Assembly (NCBI GenBank): GCA_035771175.1 | Contig: CM069601.1 | Span: 5,581,501-5,645,500 of the forward strand | Source of the DNA: Paratinospora sagittata | Taxonomy: Eukaryota; Streptophyta; Magnoliopsida; Ranunculales; Menispermaceae | Direction: 5' to 3' | Length of the DNA: 64,000 nt | Part shown: positions 23,238 to 34,589 of the stretch, in pieces | Layout of the letters: the number at the start of each line of letters is the position of its first letter | Position numbering within the stretch: position 1 is the first letter of the stretch | Program-made: the position numbers and the translations under genes | The notes under the pieces: model-generated | Database searches by the model: none | What the model was told of the DNA's origin: nothing | The model's input: only the letters and a program-made list of their open reading frames with translations

Positions 23238-24003
23238 TGTAACACCCCGATTTTCAAAACTTAAATTTCAAGAAAAATAATTAATATTTTAATTTTATCG
23301 AGAAAGATCACTGAAAATCGAGATGCTATTTGTATCCGTCTATCTTAACTCATAACCATTATATAGATAGTAAAATTTGCAAAACTATGAATTTGTATTC
23401 TTCTAACCAACTTACTAGTTAAGATAAACGAATACCCTTTCATCTTCATACCAAGGACCACATAATTCCACTATAGAAATTTCTATATTGAATTGTGATG
23501 GTACTTGCCCTTGTCCATCAATTATGGACACAATATTTAAATGCATTCATCAAATAGAATTAATGAATTCAAATCGAAGGCATTCACACGTGAAATAAAC
23601 CACAGGGTCTTTACTAACTATAATAATGTTCATTAAATTTCGATTGTCAATACAACCCATTTAAATAATAAACTTTTAAAAATCAAATAAAGATATTCAG
23701 CTCTGTCGCCACAATACTAACAAATTAATTAACCCACCCCTACTACTCTAAATTACATCACGAACTCGCGATTTTATTCTCTTTAAGTACCTGCATATGA
23801 AAAATATGGGTGAGCCTGAAAGCCCAGTGGGTCATCTAAACCATTCACAACATTTTATCATGATATATACACAAGAACATTACAAACAAGTTCCACACAT
23901 TAATCGTTGCAACATTAGATTGTTTGAGTTGAGAATATTATCACATTCTAAATCACGTACCTTTAGAGAATCAAACCCCAGGCGGCACTACCCAAAATCA
24001 GAA

Positions 24004-24121
24004 ATTCGTTGGCGATATTCATTATGAATAACTGCCTCATAATAAACATTGGCGATAGTCCTTAGAATAACTACCCCATAATAATCATTGGCGATATTCC
24101 TTGGAATAACTGCCCCATATT
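24004..24121. repeat. Short tandem repeat in the LTR, about 42 bp x 3
   Basis: The core ATTGGCGATATTC/ATTGGCGATAGTCC with GAATAACTGCCCCATA occurs three times in a row in the minus-strand LTR. It is present about twice in the plus-strand LTRs (36715-36785 and 44803-44873). Copy number therefore differs between LTRs of one family. Confidence 0.65.
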
Positions 24122-24761
24122 TGTGATTTTTATCTTAATTGTGTTCTTTAGTGATGTCACACCATACATACAACATAAGTATGACATTAATTGCATTCAT
24201 AAAACATATTCAAACTCCACTACACATGGTATCATGTTACAAAGTCAATTATAATAGTATTCACGCATGAACTTTACTATGCCAATATTCCAAGCCATAC
24301 GTTTCATTATCAGGCATTATAATTCATTTATAATTTATAAATAAGTCTCAAATATCATATGAATTGCATGCATCCAATTATCATCTAATCAAAACAAGAA
24401 ATCATGTTGACACATATATCATCATGGCTAATAATCACAACATGGTATATATAAAATCATGTACAATAGGCATGCATAAGAAATCTAATAATAATATAGA
24501 CCTAATTAATTTAACATTCCTATCTATATAGCAAAATAAAATATTATGAAAGCATAAAACCTTCCCCACCTGTAACGCACGCAATTTGTTCTTGTCCGAA
24601 TTCCTTGGTGCGTAACGTACGTCCTCAACCGTGGTTGTCGTTTCCACGTTTCTTGATTCCTGGTTCGAAAGGAGATGAGTGTGAAAGAGATGAACGAGAC
24701 GGCTGAGGTGCATAGGTATTATACATAGTATTGTTAATTCTAGGGTTTAATGATGATCATG

Positions 24762-24965
24762 TAGATATTTTCAGAATTTTCAGGGATTACATTTGAAATT
24801 GGAAAGTAGATTTTCAGAATTTTCAGGGGATTACATTTGAAATTGGAAAGTAGATTTTCAGAATTTTCAGGGATTACGTTTGAAATTGGAAAGTAGATTT
24901 TCATAATTTTCAGGGATTATATTTGAAATTGGAAAGTAGATTTTCAGAATTTCCAGGGGATTACA
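24762..24965. repeat. Minisatellite of the LTR terminus, about 44 bp x 5
   Basis: Five units start at about 24762, 24807, 24851, 24894 and 24937. They share TAGATTTTCAGAATTTTCAG followed by GGATTACATTTGAAATTGG. Read on the minus strand each unit includes TGTAATCCC.TGAAAATTCT, the very 5' end of the LTR. The terminus has therefore been amplified in place. No unique spacers separate the units. Confidence 0.8.
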
Positions 24966-25029
24966 TCCTACCCGCCTTAAAAGAAATTTCGTCCCGAAAT
25001 TAATGTTGGAGCTTACTTACTTGATGATG

Positions 25030-28000
25030 TTAAACTTTTTCCACTGTTGACCAGTTGTATCTCGAAACCGAGAGTGTTCTTTGAAATAAGTCGGCATATT
25101 TGGCCTTCATTTCACTTTCAGGTTCCCAAGTGGCTTCTTCAACTCTATGATGCTTCCACAACACTTTAACTAATTGAATGTCTTTGTTTCTCAAACTATG
25201 AACTTTCCAATCTAGGATCTTTAAAGGTCCTTCTTCATAGGTGGCATCAGCTTGTACTTTTACGTCTTTCCAATCGATGGTGTGGGAAGGGTCTGGTTCA
25301 TATTTTCACAACATCGACACATGGAACACGTTGTGGATGGCGGATAAACTAGTTGGCAAGTCTAGTTTGTAAGCATTCTCGCCAATTCGATCACAAATCT
25401 TGAACGGACCGATGAACCGCGGCGATAATTTCCCTTTCTTACCAAACCTCATGATGCCTTTTTGAGGGCTTATTTTCAGAAATACCTTATCACCTTTTTG
25501 GAACTCTAGAGGTCGGTGCCTCTTATCTGCGTAGCTTTTCTGCCTACTCTGTGCAGTAACTAGCCTTTTCTGGATCAACTTCACTTTTTCGTTCATTTCA
25601 ATTATCATATCAGGTCCTGTAAGTACCTTATCTTCCCAATCGGCCCACCACAGTGGTGACCTACATGGTCATCCATAAGGGCTTCATATGGAGCCATTTG
25701 TATACTTGCCTGGTAACTATTGTTATAAGCAAACTCTGCTAGGTGTAAGTATTTACTCCAATTTCCCTTGAAATCTAGTACACAAGCTCTCAAAATGTCT
25801 TCCAAGATCTGAATAACCATTTTGGATTGACCATCTGTCTGAGGATGATAGGCGGTGCTCATGGTTAATTTGGTTCCCAATTCCCGCTGTAAGTTCTACT
25901 AGAACTGATATGTGAATAAGGAATCTCTATCTGACACTATCGATTTGGGTACTCCGTGTAGCTTCACAATATCTTTAACATACAGCTCGCCCAGTTTACG
26001 AATCGGATCTGTGGATTTAATAGGTAAGAAGTGTGCCACTTTAGTAAGTCGATCCACAATTACCCAAACCTTATCCTCACATTTCTGATTTCTAGGAAGA
26101 GCTCCGACGAAATCCATTGCTATGTTATCCATTGCCATTCAGGAATTTTTAAAGGTTGTAAAAATCCAGACGGTCTTTTATGTTCGGCCTTAACTTGCTG
26201 ACATGTAAGGCATTTAGACACATATTTGGCCACATCCCTCTTCATACCTTTCCACCAGTAGTTTTTCTTCAAATTCTGGTACATTTTATCTCCACCAGGA
26301 TGTAAAGTGTATTTAGTCTGATGTGCCTCATCAAATAAGATCTTTTTAATTTCCTCAATTCTGGGTATACAAATTCAATCTCTGAATCTCAATAATCCCT
26401 CTGAATCGATCTTGAAATTTGCATTTCCATTATTGGCTCTTGCACCTGCCACCCATTTTATCAATTTTCTATCCTGAGCTTGACCTTCCTTAATTTGATG
26501 TAGTAGGTCTGGCTTGCAGCTCATATTATATAAGAAAATCTGATTTTCACCTTTTTGTACGCCCAAATTATAATCTTCAATCAATTGGTACATCTGGGCT
26601 TTTTCTGCATCGTTCTTATACGATTTTCGACTTAAAGCATCTGTGACTACATTGGCTTTCCCTGGGTGATAATGCAGCTAAAAATCATAATCATTCAGCA
26701 ATTCCATTCATCTCCTTTGCCTCAAATTTAACTCTTTTTGTGTATAGATGTACTTCAAGCTCTTATGATCAGAGTATAGGTCAAATTTCTCTCCATGAAG
26801 ATAGTGTCTCCATATCTTCAAGGAGAATACAATAGCAGCCAATTCTAAACCATGAGTCGGGTAATTTTGTTCATGAGTCTTCAGTTGCCTAGAAGCATAA
26901 GCAACCACTTTACCTTCCTGCATCAGAACAGCTCCAAGACCATTCTTAGAAGCATCAGTGTAAATAACATAACTGACTCCGCTTGCAGGAGTGATCAATA
27001 TTGGGGCTGTGGTCAATCGTCTCTTCAATTCTTGAAAGGAATTCTCATATTTCTCATCCCAACTAAATTTGGCATCCTTCCTTGTTAGCTTTGTCATAGG
27101 CTCAGCTAGTCTCGAAAAATTTAAAATAAATCTTCTATAGTAACCAGCTAGTCCCAAAAAGCTTCTAATTTATGTCACTGATTTTGGCTTTTCCCAGTTC
27201 ATTATTGCTTCAACTTTTGTTGGATCTACAGATATCCCTTCTGATGACACTACATGGCCCAAAAATTTGACTGACTTCATCCAAAATTCACATTTTTTAA
27301 ATTTGGCATACAATTGATTTCGCCTTAATGTTTCCAAAACTACTGTAAGGTGTTCCTGATGTTCCTCATTGGTCTTCGAATAAACCAAAATATCATCAAT
27401 AAATACCACTACAAATTTGTCTAGGTGAGGCCTAAACGTCCTATTCATTAGGTCCATAAATGTTGTTGGTGCATTAGTGAGTCCAAATGGCATGACTCTG
27501 AATTCAAAGTGTACATACCTAGTCCTGAATGTTGTCTTCAGTATATCTGACTCTTTGATTCTAAGTTGGTGATAACCGGACCTTAGGTCGATCTTGGAAA
27601 AACAAGTTGCTCCATTCAGTTGATCGAACAAATCATCTATTCTGGGTAGGGGTACTTGTTCTTGACTGTGACTTGATTTAATTTTTTATAGTCAATACAC
27701 AGTCACATCGACCCTTCTTTCTTTTTGACAAACAATACTGGTGCTCCCCAGGGTGATTCGCTCGGCTGGATAAATTCCTTTGCACTACGATCATCAAGCT
27801 GAGTCCTTAGTTCTATTAGTTCGCCAGGGGCCATTCTGTAGGGTGACATGGCTATGGGGTCTGTTCCAGGGTATAGTTTTATCTTGAACTCTACTTCCCG
27901 CTTAGGAGGTAATTCTGGTGATTCTTCGGAAAACACTTCAGGGAAGTCTCTAACCACCAAGTGCTCTTCTAAATTCCTCAAGGTCTTTAGAGGCTCAGCT

Positions 28001-29837
28001 TCTGTTAGGGTTTTGAATTCCTCTTTTTGATTCACAGATTTGAGAAGTGCGGACATGATATTCCTCGAAATTTTGTTTCTATTCCCATAGATTTTAACCA
28101 ACTCTCCCGAAGGTAACCTCAAAGTAATCTTCTTTCGAAGGCAATCGATCTGGGCTTGGTACTCAGATAACCAATCCATTCCCAAGATCACATCATAATC
28201 ATTAATGGGTAGGAGTATCAAGTCAGCTGAATTCAGCTTATCATTAATTCTAAGGTCACAACTACATTTTTCAGTTGTTGGGACGTTTACTCCTACTGGT
28301 GTTGAAATCTTCATAACAACAGATAAAGGTACAGTGGAAAGTTGTAGTTTCCTGGCTAAGTTTTCAGAAATAAAAGACCTTGATGCTCCAAAATCAAACA
28401 AGATTTCAACTGTAACATGAAATAAAATAAAAGTACCTTCCACGACTTCGTTTGCACTAACTTCTAGTTCAGGATTTCCTTCTGTCATTGCAAAGACTTT
28501 GCCTTGATTGTGATTTTGGATTTGATTCTGATTATAGCTTGGACGATTGGCTTGATTTCTTCCTTGTACATTGTTGTTGTTCTGCCAGTTGCTCGGACGA
28601 AAATTTGTCGAACTCCTTGTATAGTGCAGTTTCGTGCCAAATGACCCGGTCGGTTGCATTTGAAGCAAAGTCTCGTAGCTACTACTTGATCTTTATTTTG
28701 TTGGGGTGCACGAATATTGTTTTGCTTCATCTGTTGTCCACCATCATGACTAGACCATTTTGATCCGTTGTTATGATTCTGCACCCTGTTCCATTGGTTT
28801 TCATTGTTGGACTTGTTCCTGTTCCAATTATTACTATTGCCACCAAAGTTATTTAGATTTTGCCTCTTGCTGTGATTACCCTGGTAATCAAAATTCTGTC
28901 CTTGAGGCCTTTTGTTTCTATTCCATATTGTCTCTTGCAGGTTCTATTTTCTCTCTACCAATAAAGCTCGTTCAACCACCTCTTTATAAGTCTTCAAATT
29001 CATATGAACAACCACCTCTTTATAAGTCTTCAAATTCATAGGAACAACCACCTTTCTAATTTCTATTATGAGACCCTCTACGAACCTACTAGCTTTCATC
29101 TGTTCATTGACTACCAGTTCATGAGCAAATCTGGAAAGTTCAATAAACTTAGCCTCATACTCTGCCACTGTCATGTTCCTCTATGTCAGCCTCACAAATT
29201 CATATTGTAATTCTTTTTTGTTCGCCTTGGGGAAGAATTTATCATAAAATATCTCCTCAAAAGTTGTCCAGGTCATAGTGTTCACGTCCACTGTAGGACT
29301 TTCTATAACCATTCTCCCCCAATGTTTGGCCTCACCTATGAATTGGTGAGCCGCAATAACCACCATTCTTGGACCAATCACTCCAAGAACTTCCAAGTGT
29401 TCCTTAACCTCCTGGAACCACTTGTCAGCTTCCCTTGGATATGGTTTTCCTTCAAATTTTGAAGGATGCATACGTTGGAAGTCTCTCAATTGATCTGCCC
29501 ATTCATTTTCTTCAGGTCTCCTGATGTTTCGAGCTCCTGGTTCATTCTGCACTACAATTGTTGGATTCAGTTGAGGTTGAGGCATCTGTCTGGTCACCTA
29601 TTCCACTACTTGTCTCACAAATTCTGCCATCATTTCTGGTCCCAAAACAATTCTAGGGGTTGGAACTGCTGTAGGTCGGACATTCTCTGCTCCAGTAGAG
29701 TCAACATTCGCTGTCAGATTTGCATGTTCTTGCTCCGTCGGCTGAGGTTCAAATGTCGGTTGTTTCTGCACAACTGGTTCAGTGTCCCTTATGAGATCAC
29801 TCACAGACCTTTTGTTTCTTCTTCGAGGTGCAGCCAT
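25030..29837 (-). pseudogene. gag-pol: Decayed chromovirus gag-pol (Ty3/gypsy), minus strand
   Basis: Minus-strand fragments keep the full gypsy domain order. Gag starts at 29837 (MAAPRRRNKRSVSDLIRDTE). The zinc knuckle [14 protein letters not shown] lies near 28660 and the protease LFDFGASRSF near 28400. Reverse transcriptase [10 protein letters not shown] lies near 27390, RNase [13 protein letters not shown] near 26950, integrase ending ...SIVSDRD near 25920, and a C-terminal tail ending VFHVSML near 25310. A chromodomain-like tail follows. It is broken by many stops and frameshifts. In the protease motif the usual DSG is DFG (D kept, S changed). Compared with the plus-strand relative at 37.8 kb it is older and cannot encode working protein. 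It is nested in the Athila-like gag. Confidence 0.85.
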
Positions 29838-30321
29838 CTATAAAATTTCAACTCATCTTTAGTACTACAGGAGATAATTATTTTCGGTTAGGGTGACTCT
29901 AGATTCAGAATTCTAAGTTCTCGAAAATAAAATGATCTTATTGGTTCAGTTTCTAGGTTTAATAAAATTTTGGCAATCCATGATTGTCATAGGGTACAGG
30001 ATTTGGTTTTGATATATGTAAACAAGACAAGCAAACAAACAAACAACACACCACACAACAAAGGCATAAAGAGATTCCCAAACTTTCACTTATATCCTCC
30101 GTATTCAAGTGTCTCATACCACTCTAGCCCGGTGATATAAGCTTCCACAAAGAAACTTCAATACACCCAAACAATGCGCAAATGTCCTACCAACTAAGGC
30201 TTCCCAGGTACTTACTATGTCCAAGCTGTCCCATATCAGTTGAACGTAGCGATACAAGCTCGTCCAGAGTTGTTAGTCATTCACCAAACATGGCCTGTCA
30301 GTCTCTAAGTTCAAGACTCCT
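29838..30321 (-). mobile_element. Truncated 5' internal leader of the minus-strand chromovirus
   Basis: This stretch is the reverse complement of the plus-strand element's leader from about 37346 to 37830 (for example AGGAGTCTTGAACTTAGAGA near its end). It stops abruptly at 30321. The primer-binding site and the whole 5' LTR, which should follow, are missing. The adjoining base is Athila-like gag sequence. Confidence 0.75.
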
Positions 30322-32118
30322 CATGATTCAGATTATATGTATGATTCATGGGAGAGGTACAAATGACTGATCAGAAAATGCCCTCATCATAGGATACCAA
30401 GGTGGCTGCAAGTGCAGACTTTTTACAATGGGTTCTTGGCACCTCTGAGAATAACTATTGATGTTGCAGCGGGTGGAGCTCTCATAGACAAAACTATTGA
30501 TAAAGCATATAATTTGCTAGTAGATATGGCTTTTAATAACTATGAATGGCTTGCAGAGCGAATGATGGCAAAGAAGGTTGCTGGAGTATATGAAGTTGAT
30601 GCACTCAATGCATTATCGACGCAAGTTGCAGCTCTTTCTAAGAAGTTTGACACTCTGTGGGTTCATGTTATTCACAAATATCCTGTAACTTGTGATTTTT
30701 GTGGGAGTAACCATTCTAATGACCAATGTTCTCTTAACATTGAGTCAATGCAATATGTGAGCAACTATAATGGGCAGCAAAAGAATCAGTGCTATTATAA
30801 TCTGAGGTGGAGAAATCATCCTAACCTATCATGGGGTCAACATCAAAGCCAACCTACTGCAATGATGCCTATGTTTCCACCTGGAATATCTCCCTAAGCT
30901 CAATTACAAGAAAAGAAATCATCATTGGAAGAGATAATGCAATAATTGGTTGTTAACACTGACAAGTTCATGACTGAGATGAGGACTCAATTTTAGAGCC
31001 AAGTAGCTTCTATTCAGAATCTAGAGATGCAAGTTGGCCAACTGGCCAATAATATCAATAACCGACCTCAAGGCACTTTACCAAGTAATACAGAGATCAA
31101 TCCTAAAAGGGATAATAAGGAGCAGTGCAAAGTAATTACTTTGAGGAGCAGTAAAGAGTTGCCTGAGGTGATTAGGAAGCCTAATGATTCAGTTGAGCCT
31201 GGATTGGATAAGTCAGTGGATGAGAAGCAAGAACAAGAAGAGAAGCAACAGAATATTTAGAAGAGTTTTATACCTTATAAGTCGCCGCCACCTTTTCCTC
31301 AGCGTCTACAGAAGCAAAAGTTGAACAAGCAGTTCTCCAAATTTCTAGAGGTGTTCAAGAAGCTCCACATTAATATTCCCGTCACTGATGCTCTGGAGCA
31401 GATGTCAAGCTATGTCAAGTTTATGAAGGATATTCTACCAAACAAGCGAAGGTTGGGGGAATTTTGGACAGTTGCTTTGACAGAAGAGTACAGTGCTATT
31501 CTCCAGAAGAAGTTAACACCAAAGCTTAAGGATCCTGGGAGCTTCACTATTTCATGCACTATTGGAAACCAGTTCTTTGGGAGAGTTTTATGTGATTTGG
31601 GAGCTAGTATCAACTTGATGCCCTTATCTATCTATCAGAAGTTGGGTTTGGGGGAAGCAAAGCTTACTACTGTCACCTACAGCTTGGTGATAGGTCGCTT
31701 ACATATCTACGGGGGTGTACTAGAAGATTTCTTGGTGAAGGTTGATAAATTTATCTTTCCAATTGATTTTATTATTCTAGATATGGAAAAGGATCACGAG
31801 ATTCCAATTATATTGGGAAGGTCATTTTTAGCTACTGGGAAGACTCTTATTGATGTGCAGAAAGAACAGTTAACTATGAGAGTTCAAGATCAAGAGGTCA
31901 CATTCAATGTCTTCAAGGCTATGAAGTTTCCTAAAGAATCAAATGAATGCCTTAGAGTTGATGTGGTTAATGCCCCTGTTATTTTTAATCCTCGTGAGGA
32001 CTCGATGGTTTATGCTTATTTAATGGACAAGCTTGAGTATAGTGGATATCGGGATTTGTTGGATGCCTTTCCAAAAAAAAGGGTTGTTATCGGTGTTCAT
32101 CTTGATGATCCACCTTGA
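30322..32118 (+). pseudogene. gag-pr: Athila/Tat-like gag C-terminus and aspartic protease
   Basis: One frame runs through the interval with several in-frame stops (for example TGA after WERYK at about 30364, TAA at 30895-30897, TAG at 31258-31260). It resumes gag at HDSDYMYDSWERYK, then VQTFYNGFLAPLRITIDVAA. A zinc-knuckle-like CDFCGSNHSNDQC lies near 30690. From 31321 a longer open stretch holds a retropepsin-like domain: VLCDLGASINLMPLSIYQKL carries the catalytic D in DLGAS, and IILGRSFLATGKTLIDV is the second conserved block. The frame ends at 32118. No reverse transcriptase, RNase H or integrase follows before the 3' end at 33.83 kb. The element therefore has the gag-protease-only layout of non-autonomous (TR-GAG-like) retrotransposons. 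Confidence 0.75.
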
Positions 32119-33833
32119 AGTACAAAGAAAGTCAGGTTGATGACTATTAATCAAGCGCTTGTTGGGTAGTTTTTTTTTTATTTAGTTGATTTATTTAGTT
32201 TGTAGAATTTCCTTGCTATTGACATTTTTTTTTCTCTTTTAGGGTTCTAAATAAGTTTGGGGATCCTCCAAGCTATTGTAGAGAGGAAGAATGAAGATAC
32301 TCAAGTGGAGGCTTCTACCCGTGTTGGTTAAGGGGGTTTTCGTAGCTTATTCTTTTTATTCTATTTCTTCTTTTCTTATATGTTTTGCATTAAGGACAAT
32401 GCTTTGTTTTAGTTTAGGGAGAAAATTTTCAATTTTTGTCATGGTGAGGATAGGAGTTAGTTTATATTAGTTTTATGGTTTAGATTTGGTTAGGATGTCA
32501 TATTCTTTCACAAATTTTGATTTGATTTTATCTTTTTATGGATGGTCAATGATAAAAAAAAACATTTATTTAAACATGACTCTAGGGGAATGTAGAGAGT
32601 AATTTCTAAGTCTGTGTGTTTAATTCAACCTTTGGCTTGGTTTTGTTTAAAATTCTCTACATGTCTAACATGGTTTTGATTGTGGAATCATAACTTATTT
32701 TGATTGGACTTTTGCAAGGAAGTTATATTTTTATATCTCTATGAATTCTAGAACATGTTTGATTACCACTCAAGGTGAAATCCTAGAGAACATGCCACGA
32801 AGAAGATGATTTAGGCCATATTTTGGATAGCTTGAGCCATAAAGTCTATCTTTATTTGAATTATACCCTAGTTTTCCATTTTGAGCTTTTTATTCTTTTC
32901 TTTGCTACCTATGAAATGATTAGCTTAAGCCTAAACACCTAATTTCCTATTTTTCATCATATGCGTCTTTTACTCACTTTGATTATGTTGGAGCATTTAT
33001 ATTATTGAGAATTGAAGATGGGAATAAAAGGATGAGAAGGTGATGAAGAGAAGTATCATTTGGAAGTTTGCTTATTTTATGAGCTTTATAAAAAATAAAA
33101 TAAAATGAAATGAAAAGAATGAATGAGAAAGAGAAAGAAAAGAATAATGCTATGCCTATGTGTTGAAAAGAAATAAGTTTGGGGGTGTAGTTGTTTTTTG
33201 AATGTTGAAGAAAGCAAACAACAAACGAGTGGGGATTGAATGGAAGAAGTTGAATATTCGAAGATGGGTATATATTTTTATTTGGGTTTTGTTTGGGTTC
33301 TCTATGTAATGTTTTGGATGTTTTGAAGATGATCAAAGTGTTGGAGTGTGTTTTGAGCTTAAATTTTTCTATTTTTCCCTACCTTTGAACCTTGGCCTGA
33401 CATTACAACCTATGAAAGACCTATTGATTCCTAATGGAATGTGATCTACATTAGTGGAGAGTGGTGGGAAAGACCTGCATATGGAATTCATTTTAAGAAT
33501 ATATATATACTCTGAGATCATATGTGTTATACACTTGCTTGCACTTGTCTATGAAATTCATGAGTGGTTTTTTGAGATTGACTATTTATGTATGTGTTTG
33601 AGAATGGAAGATCAGGCTAGGTAAGAGGTTGGGTTGAAATTTTAGACATCTTTTAACACTCTTGAAATTTCCTAATGAGTTATCATTTTTTTAATGTGAT
33701 CTTAGAGGCCATGATGATTATTTTCGAATCAAGTTGTAATTTGATTTAAGAAAATGATGTTGAGGTTGTTAGTTGAGTTTTTGTTTTGTTTTTCCTTTGC
33801 TCGGGACAAGCAAAGTTCTAAGTTTGGGGGTAT
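32119..33833 (+). mobile_element. 3' non-coding region of the Athila-like element
   Basis: No coding frame is supported over 1.7 kb. Typical Athila non-coding phrases are present: TTTTGCATTAAGGACAATGC near 32385, AATAAGTTTGGGGG near 33172, and AAGTTTGGGGGTATT just before 33834, which serves as the polypurine tract. The absence of a polymerase here, with the 3' end intact, supports a gag-only element rather than a deletion at its edge. Confidence 0.6.
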
Positions 33834-34196
33834 TTGATAAGTTGACATTTAGATGTGTTTTAGAGTATGTTTTAGATGAGTTTTAGGTTAGTTTATTCAT
33901 CTATTTGGTTTGTTTATGCTAGTTTTGACCTATTAGTTAGTTTAGTCATATTTTGGTATTTTATGCTTTATTTCGGTTTTTAATTTTATAAGTTGATTAA
34001 GTTGATCATATAAGGATGTTGCTCATTGAGTTTGCTTTGTTTTGTAAGCGTTTTGATGTGTTTAAAGTTGATTTGGAAAATGGAGACACGGTGCATGAAG
34101 ATCCCATGAAGTTAACATGAAGTATGGAAGGCAAGCAAGCATGGAAATTTGGCTAAGTTCACAAGAAAGGGATAAAAAATAGTGCAAAAACCCTAA
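33834..34196 (+). mobile_element. Start of the Athila-like 3' LTR (truncated)
   Basis: After the polypurine tract the sequence reads TGATAAGTTGACATTTAG, the usual start of an Athila-type LTR. It continues for about 360 bp and then folds back on itself (see the inverted repeat). No normal LTR end is reached. This sequence does not match the candidate 5' LTR at 21359, so the two ends may come from different subfamilies or a recombination event. Confidence 0.55.
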
Positions 34197-34556
34197 ACTA
34201 GGAGCTCGGCACCAAGACTTTCTAATTTTGCACTAGTTTCACCCTTTTCTTGTGGACTTAGCCAAATTTTCATGCTTGCTTGCCTTCCGTACTTCATGGG
34301 ATCTTCTTGCACTGTGTCTCCATCTTCCAAATCAACTTATAACATATCAAAACACTTACAAAACAAAGCAAACTCAATGAATAACATGTTTATATGATCA
34401 ACTTATAAAATTAAAAATCGAAATAAAGCATAAAATACCAAAATATAACTAAACTAACAAATAGGTCAAAACTAGCTTAAACAAACCAAATATATGAATA
34501 AACTAACTTAAAACTCATTTAAAACATACTTTAAAATACATCTAAATGTCAATCTT
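33838..34556. repeat. Inverted repeat, ~330-350-bp arms, ~35-bp spacer
   Basis: The left arm (about 33838-34190) and right arm (about 34224-34556) are reverse complements along their length. For example GGAAGGCAAGCAAGCATGG in the left arm answers CATGCTTGCTTGCCTTCC in the right. GACATTTAGATGTGTTTTA answers TAAAATACATCTAAATGTC. Identity is roughly 90 percent by eye with a few small indels. The spacer includes CCTAAACTAGGAGCTCGGCACC. An RNA crossing it would form a long hairpin. It probably arose from two LTRs meeting head to head. Confidence 0.8.
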
Positions 34557-34589
34557 CCTTTTCCACCTACATTTGAGCTCTTGTGACAA

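Larger units (their letters stand above)
23238..24965 (-). mobile_element. 3' LTR of the minus-strand chromovirus, 1728 bp
   Basis: Read on the minus strand the LTR starts TGTAATCCCCTGG at 24965 and ends GGGGTGTTACA at 23238. It follows a purine tract (AAGGCGGGTAGGA). Its inner half (for example CTATATAGATAGGAATGTTA) matches the LTRs of the plus-strand element at 34.6 and 42.7 kb. It lacks the long A- and CTT-runs of those copies and is about 1.2 kb shorter. AAATG (23233-23237) precedes it, and an AAATG also occurs right of the element at 30361. The start of the LTR is tandemly amplified (24762-24965). Confidence 0.8.

Noticed and set aside
24762..24965. Regular ~44-bp repeats that could suggest a CRISPR array
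   Set aside because: The units are directly adjacent with no unique spacers, lie in a plant LTR, and are explained by amplification of the LTR end.
27848..29843. Several plus-strand frames over the minus-strand gag-pol
   Set aside because: They are antisense shadows of the decayed gag-pol frame and disappear as separate genes once that is recognised.
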